Below, in pieces: positions 22,676 to 32,300 of a stretch of DNA of 42,984 nt. A program made the position numbers and the translations under genes. The notes below the pieces were generated by a model. The model worked only from the letters and a program-made list of their open reading frames with translations, was not told the origin of the DNA and did not search any database. This DNA is from Klebsormidium nitens (Eukaryota > Streptophyta > Klebsormidiophyceae > Klebsormidiales > Klebsormidiaceae): the NCBI GenBank assembly GCA_000708835.1, contig DF237378.1, positions 38,184 to 81,167 of the forward strand, read 5' to 3'. Each line of letters begins with the position of its first letter. Within the stretch, counting starts at the first letter, position 1.

Positions 22676-25600
22676 ATGGCGCTTCCTACTGTGGAGAAGG
22701 TGAAGCTGGGATCCCAGGGGTTTGAGGTTTCTAAGCAGGGCCTGGGTTGCATGGGTGAGTCTCACTTTATCCAGTTCCGCTTTGGTGCAAGAAGTTCAAG
22801 AGTCTGCTTTTCACCAGTATACTCTTCACCAACCTACGTGATATTCATTCCATCGAACTGCAGAAGATTGGGTCTGGTAAGAAGTGGCCAACGTTCCATA
22901 TAGGAGCAGTCCTTTTGGTCATATGCTTCTTCGCAATTTCCAGCTTGATGTCAAACGGAAATGCTGGCAGGCTTTGATCATAGTGGTTAAGTTTGAGGAC
23001 CGCACTCCTTCCCAAAATGAATTGAGAGCTGAGAGGTCTCTCAACAGTCATGTTGTCAGAAACTTTCCAAGAAAAAGAGGTCACCAGCTCGAAAGAGCAC
23101 GAAAAGCCTTGGTTAACGCTTAGCTGAGGAACTTATAAAGCATTGTAGACTGTCTGTTTTCTTGAGGCCACCTGTGATCGGGACCAGTACTCTATGGATT
23201 GACGCTTTATCAACTAGGTTGCTTGTCAAGACTGCTTCTGTTGCCGGCAGGTCTTGCATCCTGATGCAAATCGAAGCTTCAAACTAGGTTGTTGACCATT
23301 GACAGCTTATGTTGATGAGAATTGCTCTATGGGGACGCCTCACCATACTTTGCATGGTGCATTCAACTGACCTTCGGTGTGAGTGCAGGTATGAGTGCCT
23401 TCTATGGTCCCCCTAAGGAGGAGAGTGAAGCGATCAAGGTCATCCACCGGGCAGTGGAGCTTGGTGCGACGTTCCTTGATACGTCGGATGTCTATGGACC
23501 ACACACAAACGAGATCCTGCTCGGCAAAGCGCTCAAAGGGATCAGAAACAAGGTCAATGTCTTTCTTCCGCTCACCGCTTACCTGCATATTTCTCTCGAG
23601 TTTTGTCTAACACGTCGGGTTCAACGTACCAGGACTTGTCAGGATTTGCAACGCAGTTCCTGCTAATGGTTTGCGGATGTCGGAATTTCGCAGCAGGGAC
23701 ACCCTTATGTAGCGGTTGCAATGACAGGGGTGAGTCAATCTCAAATAACGACAACAGTCCCCTTATCCTTTCTTTCTTCGGTGCTGCTTCCAACTAGCCA
23801 CCAAGTTCAACAACGTGCTTAAAGAGGGCGTCTACGTGACATCAGCACCGGTCACTTCAAGCAGAGCAATTTGCTCGGGGAAAACACCGCTGATACCAAT
23901 TTCTGGCGACGGAGTAGCAGAAGCTCATGCTTCCATGTCGCTTTGATGACGTCAGGGGGGACCGGTGCCTCGACGCCCTCTTTAAGAAGGAAAGCCTCCA
24001 AAATGACAGCCGACTGGCAAGTGAGGGAGCTTGGAGGAGTATATACAGCCCCTGCGCGAATCTGCTTGATTCGGTAACCACGTTGTTTCGCCTTTCATCA
24101 TCAATTGTCGACCAGATTTGGCGAACTGCTTGGGCCAAGTGAACGGCTTGGGTGGCGGCTTTGGTGGAATGGTGGCCGCCTCACGTGCGGAACGGCTGAA
24201 AATTTGTTTGAGAATTCTGCGTCTGTTTGTCGCAGAAGCGCTTGACTCGGTACTCTTCTTTGCGGTGGATCAGGTGCAACTGGCAACCAAGTTTGCCAAT
24301 TCCATCGAGAACGGGCAGTGGCGGATCAACGGCCGTCCGGAGTACGTCAAGGAGGCGTGCAAGGCCTCCCTCGAGCGACTGGACGTGGATTGCATCGACC
24401 TGTACTACCAGCACAGAGTGGATCCCAACGTTCCGATTGAGGACACGGTGAGATTGCCGTAGCTTACTCTCGAATCGCTTGCCTGCAGTGGTGAAATATC
24501 ATGTAGGTTCAGTATTGGATTGTAGTACAGATTAAAAGATCGAAGCAAGATGAGAGAAGATTGAAAGCAAGATTGAACAAGATTGAAAGCAAGGATTGTC
24601 GACAGTCCTTCTGTCGACAAGAGGTGCCGCTGTGTCATCTCCGGGTCTCGCAAGTTACGTCAGCATGCTCCAAGTCCGGATCCTAACATGGGGTACAGTC
24701 AGTACGCCAGATAAGGACTCGGTCAAATGTTCGTAGATGTTATTCACGGCCTTCTCTTTCCTCTGGTCGCTTAGCTGAACTTCATCCGGTGGCGTGTGCC
24801 GAATTAGTAAGTATACGCTGTTGTGCCGTCGGTCTGCTGCCTCATGCAGAGGGGGGCCTAACCTTGGAACTTGAACCCAGCGTGCTTGGTTCTTTCGATT
24901 CCAAGAAATTGGCCCGGTGTGACTTGTTAAAGGACAGAATCTGGCAGTCTCTGAAGGACATAGATTGCAGGTTTTAGGTCGGTCCATGCTCACGTTGTCG
25001 CAATCCTAACTCCTACAGGTTCCTAAACTAGAGTTCAGGCGGGCAATCGACATTCGTCTCGAAAACAAAAGAAAGTATTCCTTTCCACTTTGGTTTGAGT
25101 TTAGGTCCCAGCTTTGAGATTCCGGAGAGCCAGACCTGTTTTCTTAGCTTCAAAAGAGAATGGGAAGTTGCTGGGATTCGATGCATCGCACATACTGAAA
25201 TAGTCTGCGCCTAGATTCTGTTTCAATCCAACCCCTCAAAACTGGTTTTGTTACCATACCAAACAGGTCCGGGCGATGGCCGAGCTGGTGAAGGAGGGAA
25301 AGGTCAAGTATTTGGGACTGTCCGAAGCGACAGCGGACGAGATTCGGCGCGCGCATGGCGTGCACCCAATCACCGCCGTCCAGTTGGAGTGGAGCCTCTG
25401 GTCCAGGGACGCCGAGGAGGAGCTTATACCCACCTGCAGGTCAGCCTTGTTTCGTGTGGCGCGTGTGAACTCCCACTCACTCAGATTGTTAATTAGGACA
25501 CAATCAGGGCGTCAGGTGCAAGAAGACCCGATGAAAGATTCAGGAAGCTCGAAGAGAAAGCTTCAACCGGCTTTGGGTGAGTGTCTATCTGGTTGTGCAA

Positions 25601-27855
25601 CGACTCAGGTCCACGATTCTAGATTGAGTCGAAGTTTCTCCTGCAGGAAAGATCAAGCGGCTTGTTATGGTCGGGCAGGCTAAGACCCTTTGACTGGTGT
25701 ATACGTAAAAAGGTGTCAATCCGCAGCTTTTCTCGAGACACGTCCTGGAATACGCTTTCTTCTAGAAGCTTGGAAGAAGCTCTGCGTTTGTCAATCAACT
25801 GGAAGCCGGCTTTCTGCCATCAGATGCAAAAATGTGTCGTTTGTATGCAGAGAGCTATTTTTCGGCATCGTTCCCTACTTCCTCCTCGGCCGTGGGTTCT
25901 TTGGTCGACATCCGTTATTTCCCTGTCCAGAATTTTGTCTCTACATTATCAGCACCTCAGAAGCTGTAAGGTGTCGTTCGTTTGTAAGAAGCCGACGACA
26001 TGTTTCCTTGCCGTACAGAGAGCTGGGGATCGGCATCGTTCCGTACTCCCCCCTCGGCCGCGGCTTCTTCACCGGTAGGACCGACTTCGAAGCCCCCGGG
26101 GACTTTCGGTCGGCGCACCCCCGCTTCCAGGGGGAAAACAAGGAGGCGAACATGAAGCTGTACCGGACGCTTAAGGAGATTGCGGACAGGAAGGGCGTTT
26201 CTCCCGGACAGCTGGCGCTGGCGTGGGTGCAGAACCAGGGGGACGACGTGGCACCCATTCCGGGCACTACGGTAAGCCATTTTCTCGTTTTCTTTTCAGT
26301 TTCCTCCGGAATCTTTGTCGATGGTGTCGATGGTGATTTCACTTAGCGGAAAGGGACAGGTTCCGGCCAGTCCACTCGCTTGCTTGGATGCAGAATCAGG
26401 GGGGTGACGTGGCACCCAATCCGGGGACCACGGCCAGTCATTTTCTCGTTTTCTTCTTATCCGTTTACGGCCGGCTGTGTGACTGTATAGTTTGTTCTGC
26501 GGAAAGAGACAGGTTTTCCGCGTGGCCCACTCGCTCGCATGTATTTAGAATGATCAGGCGGATGACGTGCCACTCAATACGGTTATTACGGTCAGTTGGT
26601 TTCCTATCTCCCCGGTCCTTGTCTCAGCACAAGCTTCATGAACGGTTCAGAGGGTGGGTCGCAGTGACAGATTTCTCTCGCGGCCCGCTCGCTCGTGATG
26701 ATGCAGAAACAGCAGTTTGACGTGGCTTCCAGTCCGCAGACTTCGATCAGTATTCCTCTTTTGTTTCTCCTCGGAAGACATTTCGTGCGTTCAAGCACTA
26801 TGAAAAGGGGGGGCTGCTTTCCTGTGCATCCTGGTGCCTTAGCCGAGGCGCAGGACCAGGGCGATGACGTGGCACCCGGTACTATGGGCTGTGCTTCATC
26901 TTTACTTGTTCTCGTCTCTTTTCAATAACTTTGGACTTTGATTGGACTTTGAGACTTGGAGCTCGCAGCAGAAGATAATGCCAGATTGTTCGAGACAATA
27001 AAGGAGCCTTGCTTGGGTCAGGGGTCAGTGCTAAATCAGGGGCGGCCTTTGAGCCCCGACCGGAAAACCATGCTCAGTTTGCTGCTGTCGGATTTGAGAT
27101 GCGATTCTGGTAAGAGGAAAGGCCACTCAACAGGTATGTCGTTGCACAGCCGACGTTGCTTCTATTAGAAGAAGATGACGTGGCACTGACACCAGGCGCA
27201 ACTGTCAACCTTTACAACTTCTGTTGCCCCTTCTTACGCGAGTCCGTAGTGATCCAAGCGGGGGGCCTGCCAATTCGCAAGCCAGCCTGGCTGCTCCAGT
27301 GATGAGGCTTTGTTGCCCCTAGAATGGCTCCGAAGGGGAACCGGCCTGGCAATCGTATCCCAGAATTTGGTCGAAGTAGTGCGATCCATCAAATAAAATT
27401 TGGTTAAGCGCATCGAGGAATAAAAGCCTGGGTGACAAGCGGTCTGTTCACGATGCGCTTGGCACTGCTCTACATCTCTTTGAATGTCTAACTTCTCGGA
27501 GACGTGACGCTTTCGTTAAGGTCTCGAACATTATAGGAGCGGACTTCGGCATTTTTGATCAGTCTGCATTCGTGCAAGGTTCTCGCCAGAGAGTCTGATG
27601 CTGGCTAGTTTCTCCTTTGACTCGTTCCGTTTTGGCAATGATGTCCCCACGTCTTTTTCAAATCCGGCCCACTTCGCCTTGCAGAGTATCCATCATCTGG
27701 AGGAGAACATCAAGGCCCTCTCCATCAAATTGTCCGAGGAGGAGTTGAAGGATCTCTCGGACGCTATCCCGGCGTCAGAGGTCAAGGGCGGGCGGTACCC
27801 GGAAGCGCACATGGCAAACACATATCAAGGGAGGCTGAAGACACGACATGCTTAA
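22676..27855 (+). CDS. Aldo/keto reductase, IN2-2 / auxin-induced type (AKR13-like), six exons
   Basis: Predicted to be a cytosolic NADPH-dependent carbonyl reductase of the aldo/keto reductase superfamily. Exons are 22676-22754, 23389-23552, 24274-24447, 25267-25439, 26019-26271 and 27685-27855. All introns are GT-AG and all phases agree, giving 337 residues, normal for the plant IN2-2-like group. The start is chosen because [18 protein letters not shown] leads directly into the first barrel strand QGLGCMGMSAFYG. The catalytic tetrad is present: Asp57 and Tyr62 in DTSDVYGP, Lys87 in LATKF and His128 in YYQHRVDP. Further family motifs are [41 protein letters not shown] and the nucleotide-binding [10 protein letters not shown]. 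The C-terminus ends [19 protein letters not shown]. The gene seems intact. Oddities: intron 4 carries a decayed copy of the exon 5 head, and intron 5 (1.4 kb) carries tandem decayed copies of the exon 5 tail. It lies about 1.5 kb upstream of the transporter gene on the same strand. Confidence 0.93.
24040..24120 (+). repeat. Possible decayed copy of the sequence preceding reductase exon 3
   Basis: GCTTGATTCGGTA at about 24065 resembles GCTTGACTCGGTA at about 24240, just before the true exon 3 acceptor (CAG ending at 24273). Both are followed by TTGTTT/CTTCTTT and a downstream CAG. The spacing of about 175 bp fits the unit length of the clearer arrays in this gene, but the match is short and may be chance. 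Confidence 0.3.
24541..24620 (+). repeat. 22-bp tandem repeat followed by a 10-bp hairpin in reductase intron 3
   Basis: GATTGAAAGCAA starts at 24559 and again at 24581, inside 22-base units with more degenerate CGAAGCAAGA text before them. Immediately after, TTGTCGACAG (24596-24605) is followed by a five-base loop and its exact reverse complement CTGTCGACAA (24611-24620). Both sit inside the intron between 24448 and 25266; no function is evident. Confidence 0.7.
25851..25915 (+). repeat. Decayed upstream copy of reductase exon 5 head with its acceptor
   Basis: After TATGCAG at 25844-25850, the text AGAGCTATTTTTCGGCATCG, followed by TTCCCTACTTCCTCCTCGG and CCGTGGGTTCTTTGG, mirrors the true exon 5 start at 26019 (AGAGCTGGGGATCGGCATCG and so on), which codes [18 protein letters not shown]. 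The copy keeps the AG acceptor and the [12 protein letters not shown]-like frame but lacks the rest of the exon. It lies 168 bp upstream of the true site, and the intron text just before both sites (a GTGTCGTTxGT block) is also shared. Confidence 0.8.
26380..27215 (+). repeat. Tandem array of decayed copies of reductase exon 5 tail and donor region
   Basis: The landmark GACGTGGCA (coding DVA of [10 protein letters not shown]) begins at 26245 in true exon 5. It recurs at 26406, 26564 (GACGTGCCA), 26719, 26866 and 27177 inside intron 5. Spacings are 161, 158, 155, 147 and 311 bp; the last is about two units, with a possible badly decayed unit near 27040. The first copy still reads [14 protein letters not shown] and keeps the intron text CATTTTCTCGTTTTCTT that follows the true donor, although its GTAAGC donor has become GCCAGT. 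Linking intron text (GGAAAGRGACAGGTT, CCCACTCGCT) is shared too, so whole units were duplicated. Confidence 0.88.
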
Positions 27856-28149
27856 GTGCTCAAGTCTCGAGAATTACCCACCAAGTCTGATCGGTGGACT
27901 CAGCTATATCTGGTTCAGACAGATGAGCTGTAAGTTGGCGGCTTAATTTGCGAGTTGCGAAGCTGTAGACTAGGAGCGATAAAAACTTTCGCATACAATC
28001 AGGTACTTCTAATATTTATGGTTTTGATCCCTTCAGTGTATTGTTGACAAACATAGCGAAATCGTGAACGCTATGACACTTGGCAAATCGTAGTAGATGG
28101 ACGGTGCACTCATGGATACGTTCTGGACCGTTCAAGTTCCTTACAAAAA

Positions 28150-28390
28150 TTGGTGCCGGCGCCCATCCCGCAATCGGAGGCCGGCCGCCGGCCGCCCCCG
28201 GCGACCGGGCGCCCGGCCCGTCACGGTACGATCATGCCAGTGACGCGGCCCCCGGTGAGTCCGAGTCACGGTGACACATAGCGCCCGGTGCCGCGCTAGC
28301 GGGCCGGGGCCGCCGGGCCCTTAGGCTTCAAATGCGAGTCGCGGTCGCCCGGCCGCCCGGCCGCGCCTTAGGCGGAGCCGGCCGCGGTCT
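28150..28390. other. Very GC-rich island
   Basis: This stretch of roughly 240 bases consists almost entirely of CCGG, GGCC and CCCGG-like blocks and differs sharply from its surroundings, which are about 45-50% GC. It has no long open frame of credible composition and I could not match it to rRNA. It may be a CpG-island-like promoter or the GC-rich end of an inserted element. Confidence 0.5.
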
Positions 28391-28721
28391 AGCAAGAAGT
28401 GCGATCGTTTCGGCGCCGCATTTATAGAAGGGTTTCGGAGGCCCTCGATCGGTTATTGAAGTTTAGCGGTTCACATATGCTTGAATTTTGAGGCCAATTT
28501 TGTTCATATAAAACGTGTCGACACCCCTGAAACGGGCGAAATGCATGAACAATGTGAACATAAAACCCGATGCATTGAACCTCGAAGTATGTCGTAACGA
28601 AAAGATACGTGCTCTCAATTTCCAGCCGTAAATTTTCAAATTCCCGTCTCTAAAAATGGTTGCTAAAAAGTGCTGTCTTTAATGTTGATTTTCTTTAGCT
28701 GCGAGCACTTGATGGAAGTTT

Positions 28722-28747
28722 GATCATGATGCATGATGCATGATGCA
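28722..28747. repeat. Heptanucleotide ATGATGC tandem
   Basis: Three consecutive ATGATGC units lie in TCATGATGCATGATGCATGA and the bases that follow, partly self-complementary (GCATGATGC/ATGCAT). Flanked by non-coding DNA. Confidence 0.6.
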
Positions 28748-29290
28748 GATTGCATCCGCGCGCAAAAAGCGGGATCCACGACGTAAATTCGGACGCACTA
28801 AAATACGCCGTCACGTTTCAGCAAGACAAGAGAATGCGGAGAGGATGCGGAAAGGGGCCAATGAACCAATGGCGACATGAAAGCAAGGACGATGCTTTGT
28901 TGTTTTACTGCCCTAGTCTGTCGGGTTTTCTGGCGTCTACCTGAGAGAAGCGAATGAACATGGAGAAAAGCACTTGGCTCATACAGGACGTTGGCTGGGC
29001 ACAGTGTCTGCTTACAATGCTTTTTGATTCTGGTTGGCAAGCTCAAATCCGAATCCCACCTCAATCTAGGATTCAAGCTCTCGGCAGGTTCCTGATCTGT
29101 CAAGCTCACAGCAGATTCTTGATCTTTCCTAATCTTTTAAGCTTTCAGCAGGTTCCTCCAGATACCACTAGCTGGCCTCACTTCCAATATCTGATACAGC
29201 AGACGTCTCTGCCTGGCGTCTTTCAGAATTATCGCTGATGTGACAAGTGGGATGCTCAACGCCGCACGACATCTCTAGCAAATCTTTCAG

Positions 29291-29330
29291 TCAAGGTCTC
29301 CAATCAAGGTCCTCCACTTAAGGTCTCAAG
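29291..29330 (+). repeat. Three AAGGTC(T)C units in the transporter 5' UTR or promoter
   Basis: TCAAGGTCTCCA, ATCAAGGTCCTCCA and CTTAAGGTCTCAAG follow one another and end 17 bases before the transporter ATG. They could be regulatory repeats or 5' UTR slippage; nothing else supports a role. Confidence 0.4.
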
Positions 29331-29346
29331 TTGACGGGCAGGCGCC

Positions 29347-32300
29347 ATGGCGGAGATTGGGTGGGAAGGGGGTCTTACAATCGCCACGCTGGTGATCGGA
29401 CTCATTGTCATGGCCGGCGACTGGGTTGGGTAAGGCGCACGTATCATCTTGTGAAAACTTTCTGTGAGGTCTTCCTTTGAGTACATGCATTCTGACCTTT
29501 GGATTACAGCGCAGACTCTCTTGCTGCGTTGGTGTGCGCCCCTGATACATATTCTGGCTCCAGACCAGCGACACAAGAAGTTTGTTTGAATGGTGATACA
29601 GTCAAGCTTGATCCGGATGAATGTGGAGGAATCACCTTCTTGATACCCAGTGGCAACTCAAAGCGGAGTTGTGATCCTCAAGAAGACCAAATCTGTGATC
29701 GCTTATGGGATGCCCCCCCCATTTGATTGCGCTTCAGCTTAATTCTTGAAATGCATCTTCATGTACCAACTTAGTATCTCAGTTGCAAAGCTTTTCCTGC
29801 TGCCCTGCTTTTCGTAAAGATCTCACTTTGCTCATCAAGCCATGCGAATGAAGGGAGCAAACTTACATGTGGCTATACTGCTCAACAACTGCCCAGCTCA
29901 GCTGTAGCATTTAGATGCCTGGCTGCGCTGCGCACCAGCTTGTCAGCTCAACATGCTGCCTATCAGGCCTATCGCAGGCTTACGAAACATCTTATCTCCC
30001 TCCGTAAGCAGTTGTTCACCACTTCGGAACTACTCCTTAATACTTTTTGGTGATGGCCAACCCATACCCGTCAATATAGCAACACCACAAGAGTGACTTG
30101 TCAAACTCTGCTCACTCATCTGCGCTCCTCTTGCAGGCCTGACTTTGTCTTTGCAGGCATGGTCGCATTTCTGACTGCGGCACGAGTCATCACTGTCAAC
30201 CAGTCAACCGCCGGCTTTTCCAGCAGCGGGCTCCTGACGGTGGTGGTTCTCTACGTTGTTGCGGAGGGGATTGGTCAGACTGGAGGTAAAGCAGTGCATG
30301 CCCGCTCATGTTGACTGAGTTTTGCTGGACGCTTTCTAAAAGCTCTTTTAGGCAGGTTGAACAGATGTCAGCAGCTAAAGATCAGCTTGGTGTCATCGAT
30401 TGTCAGAACCCCTTCAAATGAACAAAAGCCTTTTTTCAAAGGTTTGAGAAGAGGTACCTGAAGGTTCAAGGTCTGAGGTGTGCTGCTCCGAGGAAACGAA
30501 CCGTCTGTGCGGCTCTGTAGGCGCCTGCTGTTACCTAAGCTCAACTCCTAGTCACCTCGGTCGACAAGCTGGTCCACCACTCTGTCAAATGGCAGTTCAG
30601 AATCGCAGCATATCTGTCAAGACCTTTTGCCGGCTTCAAGTTTTCAAGCAAGAATTGTCAGGTAGTTCTTGATAACCTCTGTAGGGGCGTAAGAGTCGCT
30701 TGAGTTTGTTCTTTATTGGCCATTCCCTTAGTTTGCTGAAGAATGAAGCTTTCCCGGGTACAAGGCTAGCCACCGTCGTGTATCGCTCCTCAACACTGTC
30801 TCTGTAATCCACCATAAACCCCGGTTAGGGTAATTACTGAAACGTACTCAACGTGGATGATCGAGCTGCCAAACTTCACCCCTGCTATCTCGTGAGGGCA
30901 ACAAAAAGCTCCACCTTAAAAGAGGACCAAAACATCTCCACACCTTGCTTAGACTTTCCCTCTATTTCCCCCTGCAGGCATGGAGAAGGCGCTGAACATC
31001 GTGCTCGGCCGCAGCCCCTCCATCTTCTGGGCCCAGGTCCGGCTCTTCATCCCCGTCATGGTGGTGTCAGCGTTCCTTAACAACACCCCAATCGTTGCGC
31101 TGCTCATTCCGATCGTGATTGCCTGGTGCCGCCGCCAGGGGGTGTCTCCTAAGAAGCTGCTCATTCCGCTCAGCTATGCGGCTGTCTTTGGCGGAACGCT
31201 TACGCTCATCGGAACGTCGACGAACCTTGTCATTGCCGGTGAGACTCTGACTTCAACATGGACTGATATTACTCTCTCTCTCGTGATGCCACTAGCTCAA
31301 ATGCTTCAGGTTGGAGGCATTTGGTTTGGAGCGAAGTTTGTTGGCATGCTCAACAAACGTTGTCATTGCGGATGAGACTGTGGCCGTCTTCTTGGACTCA
31401 AAATTGAGAAGTTGCTCTTGATGCCACTCAAGCTTTCCCGGTTGGATGCAGTTTGGTTTGAGTTGATGCGATTTCATGCTCATTAGAACTTCGACGAACC
31501 TTCTCGTAGCTCTGGCCTTCTCCTTGGACGGATATCTGCGGCCGGTCCTCTTGATGCCCCTCAAGCTTTTCACGTCTGCAGCTACTTGGGTTTGATACGG
31601 CTGAAACGCACTTGCCTGCTTGAGTCCGTCGTTTGTAGTCCTTTGAGTGGGACTGCAAAATGATGCTGAGGCTATCGCGAGGCATCTCAACCGGGGACTC
31701 AATATTATCTCCTCACTTGAAGTCGAGCGCAGCACCGGGACACATTCTGTCGCTTCCGCTCGTGGTGGCAAAGCTTCTTCGATGTTTGGCTGTGAGCTCC
31801 AGGAAGCGGTACAAACAAGCGCCTTTTCTACCTTCTGGCATCATTCGTAAATTTCTTTGCAATGCAGCGCTCCAGGAAAGACGCTACGCCAAGACCCGGC
31901 CCAATGACGCGAACTTCAACTTCTTCGAGATTACCCCGTGAGTTCTTAGTCCCTTTCTTCCTCTTTCCACTCGATCAACGGCTGATTCTGAACGTTGCCA
32001 CTTGCCCTGCCTCCACTGGGATCTACTACGTTGCGCCCTTGAGGCGTCCCAAACATCAACAGACTCCCGGGGATGGCAGTGTCAGAACTCAAGAGTGGCT
32101 TGTCAATCAAACATTGCAATCTGGTGTAATGTATGGTTGCTCTCAAGCCTGTCCCGAATAGGGTTTCTCGACTGCCAGGCTTGACGCGAGGTTAGGACAG
32201 CTATATGAAGTTGGGAACTGCTTTTCGGGTCGTCTTAGCTTCCCAGTGAACCGGGACCTCTCGATCTGGTCTCCGACTAGACAAATTTTACGGAGAGACG

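Larger units (their letters stand above)
27856..29346. other. Intergenic region between reductase and transporter
   Basis: It holds the reductase 3' UTR, a very GC-rich island at about 28150-28390, a short ATGATGC tandem near 28724-28746, and the transporter promoter and 5' UTR. No open frame with protein-like composition was found. No canonical poly(A) signal was assigned for the reductase. Confidence 0.5.

Noticed and set aside
25941-26342. Minus-strand frames of 133 and 107 codons across reductase exon 5
   Set aside because: Antisense shadows of the confirmed plus-strand exon, which carries conserved aldo/keto reductase motifs.
28150-28390. GC-rich island as an rRNA spacer or rRNA gene
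   Set aside because: I could not recognise any conserved rRNA segment in or near it.
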